From Shewanella kaireitica (GTDB lineage: Bacteria > Pseudomonadota > Gammaproteobacteria > Enterobacterales > Shewanellaceae): a stretch of 64,000 nt of DNA. The notes below the pieces were generated by a model. That model made no database searches. It was not told the origin of the DNA and worked only from the letters and a program-made list of their open reading frames with translations. Location of the stretch: assembly GCF_023284045.1 (NCBI RefSeq), contig NZ_JAKIKQ010000006.1, positions 62,001 to 126,000 of the forward strand. The letters are read 5' to 3'. The position numbers and the translations under genes were made by a program. The number at the start of each line of letters is the position of its first letter. The first letter of the stretch is position 1. Positions 48,549 to 58,621 of this stretch are shown here, in pieces.

Positions 48549-48599
48549 AACATCTGACCTAAATTTAAAATAGTGAAACAGAATAAAAATAGCAGCCTG

Positions 48600-48950
48600 T
48601 TAGCAGCATGTTTTAATGCGTTCAGGACGATCGCCCATTTGCTTAAGCTGACTTAAATTGTCTTTGATAATCTCATTTTGCTGCTTTGCTAAGGTCGTTA
48701 GGATCTCGCTTGCCCACGCTGGTAACTCCGGATTAACTCGATAAAAAACCCATTGACCTTGACGTCTATCAACCAATAATCCCAGTTTGCGCAGCTGTGC
48801 CAAATGGCGAGATATTTTAGGTTGGATCTCATCAAGCGCCGTCATCAACTCACAAACACAAAGCTCTGTTTCAGCCTGGATCAGCAATAAGCTACGCAGT
48901 CGAGTGTCGTCGGCCATCGCCTTAAAAAACGTTAAAGGTTTCATTTTCAT
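48600..48950 (-). CDS. arsR: ArsR-family arsenical repressor
   Basis: A 116-residue winged-helix repressor. The metal-binding loop reads ELCVCELM: C31 and C33 match the first two cysteines of the E. coli ArsR triad (C32, C34, C37) and M36 replaces the third. Two cysteines are enough in the E. coli protein for regulation. The helix QPKISRHLAQLRKLGLLVDRRQG is the DNA-reading part, and the tail has two more cysteines (KTCC). First gene of the ars operon. Confidence 0.93.
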   Translation of the reverse strand: MKMKPLTFFKAMADDTRLRSLLLIQAETELCVCELMTALDEIQPKISRHLAQLRKLGLLVDRRQGQWVFYRVNPELPAWASEILTTLAKQQNEIIKDNLSQLKQMGDRPERIKTCC

Positions 48951-48980
48951 TACCCGAAGAGTATAAGTATTAGAGACTAG

Positions 48981-49016
48981 ATATATGAAAAATGATATAT
49001 ACGATTTACCATATAT
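48981..49016. promoter_or_regulatory. Candidate ars operator region
   Basis: ATATAT occurs three times at 48981, 48995 and 49011 (spacing 14 and 16) in the gap upstream of arsR. This is a weak, AT-rich pattern; ArsR would be expected to bind somewhere here. Confidence 0.3.
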
Positions 49017-49125
49017 TCAAGTTTTAATTTGAAAAAGTAACGAAATAGTCGTGAAAATTGAGCTTTAGATCCGTTTACTGCTAAGTTATCTATATGATTT
49101 TCAAAATTGTATTCATGTCATAGCA

Positions 49126-50379
49126 ATGAAAATAAAGGAAATATTTTTAACTGTAGCACTGATGATTTTTCTCAGCGGCTGTGCCAATTTTCGAGATCTA
49201 GCCAAAGAGGTCGACATGCTGGAACAGGTCTATGTCGAGTATCAGGTTAATATCGAGCCTGAGCATCAAGTGGGATCTTTTGTGTTAGTGCTGCTGCAGC
49301 AAGTCGATGCTAAGACTATCGATGGCTACGAAGTTGTTATTGGCAACCAACAGATCACTGTAACAACCGATGCTCTAAGCAAGTATCTTTTTACTTTCAA
49401 CGATGTAAACCATGACTTGCGCTTTCAGGTTGGTGAAGCTTTTGCTATTACTGAATTAGCCGTAAATAGCCATGACACTGATCTTACAATAACGCTCAGC
49501 AAGACAGAGGGGACTCCGCCAACGGCATTGATTGATAGACCACTCGTTAACCTAGTCGACGTAAAAATTAGCCCTGCAAAAATAGGTGAAAAAGCTCAGC
49601 TAAATGAAGACAAATTCGATCGTAAAACGGCGAAACTTGGTATGTGGAAACCTGTTACTCACCTGTTTGAGGGTAACAGTGGCGTGTTCTTTCTTGATGA
49701 GTTTGATAGCAATAAAACGCCTATTCTTTTCATTCACGGCATGAACGGAACAGCCAGAGACTTTGCACCACTGCTTGCCAATATAGATAGACAGAAGTAT
49801 CAAGTTTGGGTAATGAACTACCCCAGCGGTTTACCGCTTGAGTTATTAGCAAATGGCCTTAACAGCCTGATTAAAATTATCGACTATCGCTATAACGTAA
49901 AAACTCTGCACTTAGTGGCTCATAGTATGGGCGGCTTAGTGGCTCAAGCTTACCTCGATCTTTGCCGAAACCAATTAGGCTGTAATGATATTGCCAGCTT
50001 CACTTCAATATCTAGCCCTTTTGGCGGAGTCGGCTCAGCTCAAAGCGGCATTGATTACGCCCCAGTTGTCATGCCAGCATGGCGAGACTTAGCCCCGAGT
50101 AGTGATTTTATTGGCAAGCTATTCTCTAGCAGTGAGCTTCACTCTACAACACCGCCACATCTGCTAATTTTTGGTTATAAGATGAGTGGAATTCTAAACC
50201 AAGAGAGCAGCGATGGTGTCATTAGCCTCGAGAGCCAACTCAGCGATAAAGCGCAACAACGAGCTGTCAAAGTTTATGGATTAAATGAAGATCATGTCAG
50301 CATTCTTAGCAATGACCAGCTACTCCAAACACTCAATAGCTTTTGGCAAGAGAGTGAACAGGCGCACAGCAAAAGATAA
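49126..50379 (+). CDS. Alpha/beta-hydrolase lipoprotein (lipase/esterase-like)
   Basis: A 417-residue protein with a lipobox at IFLSGC (mature Cys about 19). The C-terminal half has an alpha/beta hydrolase fold: LFIHGMNGTARDFAPLL, nucleophile elbow AHSMGGLV, an acid downstream and H near the end in NEDHVSIL. It may be a lipase or acyl hydrolase facing the periplasm; the N-terminal 130 residues look like a beta-rich domain. A terminator follows. Confidence 0.85.
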   Translation: MKIKEIFLTVALMIFLSGCANFRDLAKEVDMLEQVYVEYQVNIEPEHQVGSFVLVLLQQVDAKTIDGYEVVIGNQQITVTTDALSKYLFTFNDVNHDLRFQVGEAFAITELAVNSHDTDLTITLSKTEGTPPTALIDRPLVNLVDVKISPAKIGEKAQLNEDKFDRKTAKLGMWKPVTHLFEGNSGVFFLDEFDSNKTPILFIHGMNGTARDFAPLLANIDRQKYQVWVMNYPSGLPLELLANGLNSLIKIIDYRYNVKTLHLVAHSMGGLVAQAYLDLCRNQLGCNDIASFTSISSPFGGVGSAQSGIDYAPVVMPAWRDLAPSSDFIGKLFSSSELHSTTPPHLLIFGYKMSGILNQESSDGVISLESQLSDKAQQRAVKVYGLNEDHVSILSNDQLLQTLNSFWQESEQAHSKR

Positions 50380-50384
50380 CCACA

Positions 50385-50411
50385 AAAAAGGCTTCCAGAG
50401 GAAGCCTTTTT
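50385..50411. terminator. Bidirectional terminator
   Basis: AAAAAGGCTTCC (50385-50396) pairs perfectly with GGAAGCCTTTTT (50400-50411) around a 3-nt loop; it separates the hydrolase gene from pmbA. Confidence 0.92.
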
Positions 50412-50451
50412 CTTCAGGTATAACGGGGGATAGCTCGCAAAAACGAATAAC

Positions 50452-51792
50452 CTAACTACCAGCGATCTTCATTTTATCCATCAAAATTCCGCCTGTGCGA
50501 ATTGATGAGCGAAGATCTCTATCTTTTGCCACTGCGACAATGTTGCTGTACATATCTTTTAAATTACCAGCAATGGTGATCTCTTCCACTGGGTACAAGA
50601 TAACGCCATTCTCGACATAAAAGCCTGCAGCGCCTCGTGAGTAATCACCAGTCACCGTATTAACCCCTTGCCCCATCACTTCAGTGACAATCAAACCAGT
50701 CCCCATCTCTCGAACGAGTTGATCAAATGTTTGCCCAGTTGATGACAATGTCCAATTATAAATCCCACCCGCGTGACCGGTGTTGGTCAGTCCAAGCTTT
50801 CTAGCCGAGTAACTTGTTAGCAGATACGTTGCTAAACGACCATTGTCGATAATTTTACGCTCTTGAGTACCTACACCTTCACTGTCGTAGGCAGCACTGG
50901 CTAATGCTCCTTTAAGCAGTGGTTGCTCCTCAATGCTAAACCAATCAGGAAAGACTTGGGTATCAACCGCATCTAACAGAAAGCTGGATTTACGATAAAT
51001 ACTGCCACCGCTAATGGCGCCAACTAAGTGCCCCATCAAGCCCGTAGCGATTTCAGGCGAAAACAGCACTGGTAGCTCTGTGGTAGCAAGTTTACGGCCA
51101 CCTAATCTGCCTGCTGTCTTGGTAGCCGCTTTCTTGCCGACCAATTCAGGCGCTAACAAGTCAGCGTATTTTCTAGCGACGGTATAGTCATAATCTCGCT
51201 GCATACCGTTATCGTTTTCACCAATAGCGACACAACTTAAACTATATCGAGAGCTGCAATAACCATGTAGGAATCCATGGCTATTGCCATAAACTTTGAC
51301 ACTTGAATGAGCGTTAGCGCTAGCCCCATCGGATATCTGCACGCGATCATCAGCATCAAGAGCAGCCTCTTCAGCCAAAATCGCAATACGCGTTAACTCT
51401 TCAGGCGAAACAGTCTCAGGATGATAGAGGTCAAGATCAGGAAACTCCTTCGCCATCAGTGACTTTTCAGCAAGGCCATTAAAAGGGTCTGCAGAAGTAA
51501 AGCGAGCAATATCATCAGCCGCTTTTACCGCTTGTTTAATTGCCGCAGGGCTAAGATCTGAGGTTGAAGAACTGCCCTTGCAACCATCTCTAAATAGCGT
51601 GATCCCCAAAGCACCATCTTTATTAAACTCTACCGTTTCAACCTCTTTCATACGAGTTGAAACGGAAAGGCCTTGTTGCTTGCTAATTGCAACTTCTGCA
51701 CCTGAAGTGCCTAAGGTCTTGGCATATTCCAACGCTATTGAAACAGCGTCTTTAAGGGGAACTAATTCGATATCAATGCTAGGTGAGGACAC
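50452..51792 (-). CDS. pmbA: Metalloprotease PmbA (TldE)
   Basis: A 446-residue protein from the GTG at 51792, which has AAGAG 7 nt upstream and fits the length of E. coli PmbA (450); the longer frame from 51840 adds an unlikely N terminus. It has the whole PmbA body (SGAEVAISKQQGLSVSTRM, ATGLMGHLVGAISGGSIYRK, ending KMKIAG). PmbA pairs with TldD to form a peptidase that cleaves microcin precursors and CcdA; the metal site lies in TldD. Divergent from darP. Confidence 0.95.
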   Translation of the reverse strand: MSSPSIDIELVPLKDAVSIALEYAKTLGTSGAEVAISKQQGLSVSTRMKEVETVEFNKDGALGITLFRDGCKGSSSTSDLSPAAIKQAVKAADDIARFTSADPFNGLAEKSLMAKEFPDLDLYHPETVSPEELTRIAILAEEAALDADDRVQISDGASANAHSSVKVYGNSHGFLHGYCSSRYSLSCVAIGENDNGMQRDYDYTVARKYADLLAPELVGKKAATKTAGRLGGRKLATTELPVLFSPEIATGLMGHLVGAISGGSIYRKSSFLLDAVDTQVFPDWFSIEEQPLLKGALASAAYDSEGVGTQERKIIDNGRLATYLLTSYSARKLGLTNTGHAGGIYNWTLSSTGQTFDQLVREMGTGLIVTEVMGQGVNTVTGDYSRGAAGFYVENGVILYPVEEITIAGNLKDMYSNIVAVAKDRDLRSSIRTGGILMDKMKIAGS

Positions 51793-51963
51793 AAATCTAC
51801 TCTTCAATAATCGGTAATGACATAAGCATAACAAACCCAAAAACCAATCACATTAAATAACTTTAGCTTTTAGATCGCCCTAATTAGGTTAGGCCAAAAA
51901 TTGACAGGTCAACTGGCTTTATAAATGTTATTATTATCTTAGTATTTGTAAGAGATTTAAGAT

Positions 51964-52506
51964 ATGAAGATTGTCGGTGACTCAGAACACTTCCACCAGC
52001 CCTATGACAAAAATGATGATTACGAAAGCAGAGCAGATGCTAAGCGTGAAATCGTCATCTATCAAGAACTAGGTAAAAAATTGATTTTACTTAGTAAAAG
52101 TCAGATTGAGAGACTCAATCTAGATGAAATAGTTTATGACAACGTATTAAAAGCGAAGACGATTAAGATCAATACTGAAGCCTATCGTCGTCACCTGCAA
52201 TATATTGGTAAGTTGATGCGCTACGTTGACATTGAAGAGCTACAGCTCGCAATGAAAAATGTATTGAATCAAAACAGCAATGAAAGTGCTAAAACTAACG
52301 TTGCAGACAAGACGCGTGATCAGCTGCTGAACGAAGGCGATCCTGCGATTCAAGCATTAATAGAGAAGCATCCACAGCTTGATAGACAGAAGTTACGTCA
52401 GTTTGTACGTCAGGCAAAGAAAGAACTGACTAAAAATGCTGATATTACTCTGTCGAAAACAGCGAAAGAGTTAAGTAAATATTTACGTAACGAAATCACA
52501 GAATAA
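51964..52506 (+). CDS. darP: Ribosome biogenesis factor DarP (YjgA)
   Basis: A 180-residue helical protein matching YjgA/DarP (VYDNVLKAKTIKINTEAYRR, then HLQYIGKLMR), which acts late in 50S assembly. It is divergent from pmbA, the same neighbourhood as in E. coli. Terminated by a strong hairpin. Confidence 0.93.
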   Translation: MKIVGDSEHFHQPYDKNDDYESRADAKREIVIYQELGKKLILLSKSQIERLNLDEIVYDNVLKAKTIKINTEAYRRHLQYIGKLMRYVDIEELQLAMKNVLNQNSNESAKTNVADKTRDQLLNEGDPAIQALIEKHPQLDRQKLRQFVRQAKKELTKNADITLSKTAKELSKYLRNEITE

Positions 52507-52526
52507 GCGTGACTAATCTAGACATT

Positions 52527-52566
52527 AGCTCCCTGAATAAGTAGTTTATTCAGAGAGCTATTTTTT
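52527..52566 (+). terminator. darP terminator
   Basis: AGCTCCCTGAATAA (52527-52540) pairs with TTATTCAGAGAGCT (52546-52559) with one mismatch; TTTTTT follows at 52561-52566. Confidence 0.88.
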
Positions 52567-52654
52567 GGGTCAAATAGGGTGGAAATAGACCTATATATGA
52601 CTACACAACTCCCCTTCAAACATTACTGTATATAGTTGCACAAGGAATTTGCGA

Positions 52655-55180
52655 ATGCCCCTCACCAAAAAGCTGGCCGCCCTCCCTGTTACTCTTTTAT
52701 GTTTATCTGCCTTAAGTGGTTGTAATGGCGCTTCAGGCGATAATGAAGATACCGATAATGGCGGTGTTTATAGCCTGTCTTTAAGCTATAAAACTGTGGT
52801 TGATGGACAATGTGCAGAAACCACTGATGCACTTAGTTTCAGTGCCGATAGTTCATTCTGTGCAGTCGCTCACCTTAAGCAAGATGGCAGTAACCGTAAT
52901 GGCAAGCTGATCGCCTTCTCAACCAGCTTTGGCGAGCTTTCAGCGGCTACAAAACTGACCAACAGCAGTGGTCTAGCCGAAGTCATTGTTAGTAATTCAG
53001 CTGTAACTGAAGGTGCAGGCACTCTAACTGCAAACTTCTCTGAAAATGAAGATACTGCCAGTGGCACTCGTAATTTCGAATTTACCTCAGCCACATCGCC
53101 GTCAGAGCCAACATTTAGTCTCAACAGCGCCATCATTAATGGCACTACCATAGTGACTCAATTCAAAGCTGAAGAGACAGTACAACTGCAAGCACAGTTT
53201 TTGGATGAACAAGGCTTAGGCGTTGCCGGTAAAATGGCAACTTTTGTAGCGGGTAGCGTTAATCTAACTCCAAGTTCTGCACTCACTAAAGAAAACGGTA
53301 TCGCTCAAGTGAGTTATACCCCAACAGAAAGTGAACTCGGTGCGGCCAACATGACGGTAACGCTAGAGAGTGACGGTAAAACCTACCAAAGCTCTGGACT
53401 TTATGAAGTTTTAGCAAAGGATGCTGTCAGTGAAGATGGCATCATTGTTATCGGTAGTTTCTCTGCTGATGGTGCAACTTTTACAGAAAACCAATTAGCC
53501 ACAACATTACCACTCGTTGATGGCAAGTACATGGTTAGCGCCGGCGGCACCTTCGGTGTCACTGCTGATTTAGCAACAAAAAACGATGATGGCAGCTACA
53601 CTCGGCTACAAACTCCTACCAGTGTTAGTTTCAGCTCAAGCTGTGTATTAAGTAATAGCGCCAGTATCGACTCACCGGTGACATCTCTTTCAGGCACTGC
53701 AAGCTCTACTTTCCAGAACAGCAGTTGTAGCGGTAATAGCGAACGCGATGACCAAATCACTGCAACAGTGGTTGCAGGCAACCAGAGCATTAGTGCCAAC
53801 CTTGATTTCTCACTCGCCAGCCAAACCCTAGCAAACTTAAGCTTTGTGTCCGCAGAACCGACTTCAATCCGCATTAAAGGAACAGGGGGCACAGGTTCAA
53901 GTGAATCGTCACTGATCACCTTCAAGGTCTCAGACGCTAATGGTCAGGCTATTGCTCAGCAACAGGTCGACTTCTCTCTCGATACGAGTGTCGGTGGGAT
54001 TAGCTTCTCTAATGGCAATACAACGATTAGCAATACCAGTAACTCTAGTGGATTGGTCAGCGCCAGCGTACTCTCCGGCACAATTCCAACCCCTGTACGC
54101 GTGCTTGCAACAGCGATTGGTTCTGATGATGAGAGCGTCACGACACAGTCAGAGCAATTGAGTATTAATACAGGTTTACCGCAACAACTTGGATTTAGCG
54201 CATCGGCATCAATATCCAATCCAGAAGCGGGGGATTTCAATGGCGAGAAAGTCTCTATTACCACCTACGCCTCAGACAGCTTTGGTAACCCAGCACCCGA
54301 TGACACCACGATTAACTTTACCGCTGAAGGCGGGCAAATTGTTTCTAGTTGTTTAACTGTAAATGGTGCCTGTAGTGTTGAATGGACCTCTGCCAGCCCA
54401 AGAGTGCCAGATCACCGTATTACTATTTTGGCCTACGCGCTTGGTCACGAAACTTTTTTCGATACCAATGGTAATAACATATTTGATGATGCCGACGGTG
54501 GCTCAGTGGCTTTAGCCTGTTTGGATAGAGATGGCAATGCCGTGGCTTGTTCAGGCAACGGTATGGACATTGAAACTTACCATGCGGGTGGTTTTAGCGA
54601 CCTTGGCGATGCATTCAGAGATGATGATGAATCTTATACTTATACCTCTGGCGAACCTTACTTTAATACTGCAGCCAAAGATAGTTACACGGCAGCCGAT
54701 GGAAAATTCAACGGCCCTCAGTGTGACAGCGTCAGCTTATGTGGTGAAGGTTTAGCTAACAAGACTTATATCCGTAAAGCACTGATTTTAACTATGTCTG
54801 GCTCAGATGCCCATTTTGAAATTAGCCAAGATGGTAATGTGATTTATACTGATGGTGATTCAACTATCGCAGCGACTGCGATTCCAGCAGGTGCATCGTC
54901 TACATTTAGCATCCGTTTCTTTGATAGCGCCGACCAAATAATGCCAGCGAACACCACCCTCAATACCACAGCAAGTCAAGGTGAGTTGACCGCTGATGCA
55001 TACGTGGTGCCTAACCGTAATAGTATTGGTGGCACGACGACAGGCTTCACTTTGACCAATGATATAGATCCCACAAGCACTGGCGAACCCGCTAAAAACA
55101 GTACAATTTCAATTGAGGTACTGACCCCTAAAGCAGTTAAGTCGACAATTGGCTTTAGTGTTGAGCTAACAGGAACTTAA
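52655..55180 (+). CDS. Large lipoprotein with bacterial Ig-like (invasin-type) repeats
   Basis: An 841-residue protein from the ATG at 52655 (AAGGA 8 nt upstream; the TTG at 52649 is not needed). Lipobox LSALSGC. The rest is Thr/Ser/Asn-rich with several Big_1-like repeats, for example SLITFKVSDANGQAI and TYASDSFGNPAPDD, as in intimin/invasin stalks. A variable middle has cysteine pairs (SSCVLS, NSSCSG). It is probably on the cell surface and may be an adhesin. Single gene closed by a strong terminator. Confidence 0.85.
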   Translation: MPLTKKLAALPVTLLCLSALSGCNGASGDNEDTDNGGVYSLSLSYKTVVDGQCAETTDALSFSADSSFCAVAHLKQDGSNRNGKLIAFSTSFGELSAATKLTNSSGLAEVIVSNSAVTEGAGTLTANFSENEDTASGTRNFEFTSATSPSEPTFSLNSAIINGTTIVTQFKAEETVQLQAQFLDEQGLGVAGKMATFVAGSVNLTPSSALTKENGIAQVSYTPTESELGAANMTVTLESDGKTYQSSGLYEVLAKDAVSEDGIIVIGSFSADGATFTENQLATTLPLVDGKYMVSAGGTFGVTADLATKNDDGSYTRLQTPTSVSFSSSCVLSNSASIDSPVTSLSGTASSTFQNSSCSGNSERDDQITATVVAGNQSISANLDFSLASQTLANLSFVSAEPTSIRIKGTGGTGSSESSLITFKVSDANGQAIAQQQVDFSLDTSVGGISFSNGNTTISNTSNSSGLVSASVLSGTIPTPVRVLATAIGSDDESVTTQSEQLSINTGLPQQLGFSASASISNPEAGDFNGEKVSITTYASDSFGNPAPDDTTINFTAEGGQIVSSCLTVNGACSVEWTSASPRVPDHRITILAYALGHETFFDTNGNNIFDDADGGSVALACLDRDGNAVACSGNGMDIETYHAGGFSDLGDAFRDDDESYTYTSGEPYFNTAAKDSYTAADGKFNGPQCDSVSLCGEGLANKTYIRKALILTMSGSDAHFEISQDGNVIYTDGDSTIAATAIPAGASSTFSIRFFDSADQIMPANTTLNTTASQGELTADAYVVPNRNSIGGTTTGFTLTNDIDPTSTGEPAKNSTISIEVLTPKAVKSTIGFSVELTGT

Positions 55181-55207
55181 GCTTCAAGCTGTTTTGAGTA
55201 AAGCTAA

Positions 55208-55244
55208 AAAAAGCCCGCTGCAATCTTATTGCAGCGGGCTTTTT
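55208..55244. terminator. Terminator after the Ig-repeat lipoprotein
   Basis: A 17-bp perfect stem from AAAAAGCCCGCTGCAAT (55208-55224) with the complement at 55228-55244, a 3-nt loop and T-run. It can serve the export operon on the other strand as well. Confidence 0.93.
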
Positions 55245-55316
55245 AATAGCATACGAGCTCAACTTTTATAACGTTAAACAGCTCCGATTATCACTGAGCT
55301 GTTAACGCATTCCCCC

Positions 55317-56459
55317 TTAATCATCGATTACGGTGGTTAAACGCCTCTTTGTGCCCCAATAGGCGAAAGTAAAATATATCGCTACCATCGCCCACAGCTG
55401 CAGCCATTGCGGCATGATACTTTGCCAAGAGGCGCCCATTTGATTGAGTTCTAACATCGCCATTATACCGGGCACTGCGGGGAAAACTTGCGACACCGCC
55501 ACCACAGATTCAGGGATCAAGGCCGTTGGCCATACAAAACCCGATACAAATAGAATAGGCATAGAGATTAGCAGTAACACCTGCGTCGGCAAATCACGTC
55601 GAGTAAATAGACTACTAAATGCAATTCCTGCTGCTGTGGTTGCCAGCAAAAATGGCAATAACAGTAACGCCACTTGACTAAAACTTGCCTGTAAACTTAC
55701 GTCGTACCAATAGTAACAATAGCCAACATAAAAACTGGTTAGCAGGCTATAAATCACCATAAAAGCTGCCATCCGACCACATATCAATTTAAGCGGGCTA
55801 ACCTGCTGCCAGTAACCAGCTTGTTGCCACTGGCTGGCTCCTAGAATACTGGTACCTATCAACAGTGTTTGATGCAAAATCAGTAAGAACAGTCCAGGCA
55901 CAATATAAGGGGTATAACCTAAACTCGGGTTAAAAGCTGGAATACTATTGAGCTTAACGACATCAAGGCTTCTATCTGCCGCTTGTGCACCGCTACCTTG
56001 TGCTAGTAGACCTAAACGTTGAATATTTTTACCAGCATCAAGACCCGCAGCAATCAATCCTTCAGCAACAGCAGAGTAAATTAGAAAGTAACTCGCATCA
56101 CCACCATAGCTCAGTGTTACCCCACGTCCGAGTATCAGGTCACGCCTAAAATCTGCAGGAATAACCAGCAGACCGTGTGCCCTGCCAGTTTCTATCCAGC
56201 TTTTTGCCTCATCAATGGAGCCTAATTTGGCAATCACTTTAATTTTAGCACTGGCATCAGCATGGCGGATAAGCTGTCGACTTAATGACGAATTATCGTG
56301 ATCAACCACCACCAGTTGTTGGTCGGTAGGCACTTGATTGAGATAGGGTAACGGATAGAGGATAGCGTAAAAAAGCACACCACCAAATACAGTTAGCACT
56401 ATGGTTTTGTCTGCTAATATTGCTTTCAACTCGGCGAGAATAAGCTGTAAAAAACTCAT
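55317..56459 (-). CDS. ABC-2 type transport permease, second of pair
   Basis: A 380-residue permease: N-terminal helix, a large extracytoplasmic domain to about 170, then five membrane segments with the ABC-2 pattern (SPLKLICGRM, then FTRRDLPTQVLLLISMPILFVSG). It is 1 bp from the stop of the preceding permease gene, so translation is linked. Substrate unknown. Confidence 0.88.
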   Translation of the reverse strand: MSFLQLILAELKAILADKTIVLTVFGGVLFYAILYPLPYLNQVPTDQQLVVVDHDNSSLSRQLIRHADASAKIKVIAKLGSIDEAKSWIETGRAHGLLVIPADFRRDLILGRGVTLSYGGDASYFLIYSAVAEGLIAAGLDAGKNIQRLGLLAQGSGAQAADRSLDVVKLNSIPAFNPSLGYTPYIVPGLFLLILHQTLLIGTSILGASQWQQAGYWQQVSPLKLICGRMAAFMVIYSLLTSFYVGYCYYWYDVSLQASFSQVALLLLPFLLATTAAGIAFSSLFTRRDLPTQVLLLISMPILFVSGFVWPTALIPESVVAVSQVFPAVPGIMAMLELNQMGASWQSIMPQWLQLWAMVAIYFTFAYWGTKRRLTTVIDD

Positions 56460-56460
56460 G

Positions 56461-57624
56461 CTAACTCTCCTCTTGGGTCGTTGCTATCGCAATATCATCA
56501 GTTGACTCAAACCCTTTCTTTGCTAGAAAACTAATAGGTATAAGCAGCAATAAATAACCCCAATAACTGGCAACCTGTGGCAATGTGGCTAACCAACCTT
56601 GACCATAACTAACAATGGCGACGTGGGTTTCAATATAGTGACTAGTAGGCATAATGACTCGCCACCACTGTGCTAGTTCAGGCATCTCATGGGTTGGGAA
56701 CGTTACCCCCATAAACGCAAACGCGGGCGCAAACATCGCGGTACAAAAACTTATCACTCGAGCGCTGTCTTTAAGTGCAAAGAAGATCAACAGTACCATC
56801 AGCCAAACGGCAAGTAACATGATTAATTGCGCCACTAACAACAGCGCAATGCTACCCTCAATTGGTAAACCTAGATACAGATAGATGAGCGCCAGAATAA
56901 AGCCACCGTGCAATAAAACGAGTGGAGTATAAAACAGCATCTTAGCCGCGATCCCTTTCCACACCCCCAATGCCATCCATTCTGAAGTGGTATTCCAGCG
57001 TAGCTCTCGATTCAAACTATTGGCAAACACCATCATTGCGACCAGCTGTAATAGCGCAATAAGCACCGGCGGCACCAAAAAGCCGACATAGTTGTTATTG
57101 CGATTGAACAACGCGGTTGTTTGGCTACTCACTGGACTTAAATTAACGGCGACTTTTGCTTTAGGCACACCCGCTGCCAACTGCTTGATTGCCGCTAACG
57201 GTTTTAATCCATCAGCCATACTGGCTTGCAGCTGACTTGAAAGTAGTTTACCTACCAGCAAAAATTGACTGTTATATCGAATATCGATGGTGGGGCTTTC
57301 ACCTGTCAGCAGATCTCGTTTAAAGCCGTGTGGCAGTACAAGCAAGGCATAAACATCTGCTTGCTGCATCGCTTCAACTGCGCTTGCAAGATCGGTATAA
57401 CTGATAGGCTTTGTAACAGGGTTTGCTTGTAATTGCCTAGCTAAGGCACGGGAAACTTGGCTTTGGTCCAAATCGACCACCGCCACCGGCAGTTGTCTCG
57501 GAAGCCCGGCACTAAAAAGTAGCCACAAACCGATAATGCTGAGTAGCGGGATATAGCTGATAAGTGCCAACTGCCAAGGATCATCCATTAAGGCAGCAAG
57601 CTCTCTTTTTAGCATTGTCATCAA
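56461..57624 (-). CDS. ABC-2 type transport permease, first of pair
   Basis: A 387-residue permease of the same plan as its neighbour (N-terminal helix, extracytoplasmic domain, five membrane segments; AFAFMGVTFPTHEMPELAQW). It resembles the YbhS/YbhR pair of E. coli, which works with an ATPase (YbhF) and adaptor (YbhG). No ATP-binding cassette gene is present here. It starts 25 bp after the adaptor stop. Confidence 0.88.
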   Translation of the reverse strand: MMTMLKRELAALMDDPWQLALISYIPLLSIIGLWLLFSAGLPRQLPVAVVDLDQSQVSRALARQLQANPVTKPISYTDLASAVEAMQQADVYALLVLPHGFKRDLLTGESPTIDIRYNSQFLLVGKLLSSQLQASMADGLKPLAAIKQLAAGVPKAKVAVNLSPVSSQTTALFNRNNNYVGFLVPPVLIALLQLVAMMVFANSLNRELRWNTTSEWMALGVWKGIAAKMLFYTPLVLLHGGFILALIYLYLGLPIEGSIALLLVAQLIMLLAVWLMVLLIFFALKDSARVISFCTAMFAPAFAFMGVTFPTHEMPELAQWWRVIMPTSHYIETHVAIVSYGQGWLATLPQVASYWGYLLLLIPISFLAKKGFESTDDIAIATTQEES

Positions 57625-57649
57625 AGCAAAAGCCTCGGGCTACACTGGG

Positions 57650-58621
57650 TTATAGAGCAAATAGAACTGACATACCAACCCTTAGGTCAGTAATCACTTC
57701 ACTGGGGCGTAGCTCAACTTGAAAAGTGCGCATATCAAAGTCATGGCCACTTTCCGTTGCGCGCCAAGTGGCAAAGTCACCCATCACCGCAATATGGCTA
57801 ACGGTAAACTCTACATCACGTCCTAAAGCAGGGATAGTTAATGACAATGTTTGTCCCTGTTTAACCAGTTTCAGCTGGTCTTCTCTAATTTGAAATACTG
57901 CCCAGGCATCGCTCATGTCGATTAGACTAACAACAGGAAAACCGCTTGGTGCGAGTTCACCAGCTTGCAGTAAAACTTCGCTCACTTCAGCATTTTTGGG
58001 TGAGCGCATTTGGCTATCGGCAAGTATGGCGTTAACTTCATTTACCGCGCCTTCAGCCATAAGGGCATTACCTGCTGCTGCAGCTTTAGTTTCATCACGA
58101 GCACCTTCATCAGCCATCTGGTACATAGCCAATGCAGCTTGTTCGGTATACTTGGCAGCTTGCCACTGAGTAAAGGCCTCATCTCGCTTCTGTCTTGCCA
58201 TTACACCTTCGTTAAACAGCGCCTCAACACGATCAAAGGTGGTGCTGGCAAGCTTGGAAGCCGCTTGTGCCTTCAACCACTGCTCTTTTGACGCCATAAC
58301 CTCCTGTTTACGCGCGCCATTGTCAGCTTCTTGCTGCATAGCTTTAGCTGCATCACGGCCCCCTTCTGCTTGCATCAGCTTAGCCTGCAACTCTGGGCTG
58401 TAGATCGCGTATAACAAGTCACCTTGATTGACTATATCACCTCGGCGAACTAACACTTGCTCAACACGGCCAGGGACTTTAGATGAGATATTATATTCGC
58501 GAGCTTCTATCTGCCCCTGTAACACTTGAGATTTCGGCGTATAAGCTAATACTAAGCCGTAAGCGAGTATCCCAATGAGCACAATCATTGTGATTGCAGC
58601 TAAGATGCGATTAGTGCGCAT
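57650..58621 (-). CDS. HlyD-family periplasmic adaptor
   Basis: A 323-residue adaptor from the ATG at 58621, with AGGGG 6 nt upstream; it overlaps the end of the TolC-like gene by 11 bp. One N-terminal membrane helix, then lipoyl halves (VPGRVEQVLVRRGDIVNQGD) around a coiled coil, and a beta barrel. It would link the ABC-2 permeases to the outer-membrane channel. Confidence 0.9.
   Translation of the reverse strand: MRTNRILAAITMIVLIGILAYGLVLAYTPKSQVLQGQIEAREYNISSKVPGRVEQVLVRRGDIVNQGDLLYAIYSPELQAKLMQAEGGRDAAKAMQQEADNGARKQEVMASKEQWLKAQAASKLASTTFDRVEALFNEGVMARQKRDEAFTQWQAAKYTEQAALAMYQMADEGARDETKAAAAGNALMAEGAVNEVNAILADSQMRSPKNAEVSEVLLQAGELAPSGFPVVSLIDMSDAWAVFQIREDQLKLVKQGQTLSLTIPALGRDVEFTVSHIAVMGDFATWRATESGHDFDMRTFQVELRPSEVITDLRVGMSVLFAL

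Noticed and set aside
48981..49016. Strong claim of an ArsR operator from the ATATAT repeats
   Set aside because: ATATAT is self-complementary and frequent in AT-rich gaps; kept only as a low-confidence region.
52624..52639. LexA-box-like CTGTATATAGTTGCAC before the Ig-repeat lipoprotein
   Set aside because: The CTG-N10-CAG pattern ends in CAC, not CAG, and a single site in an AT-rich gap is weak.
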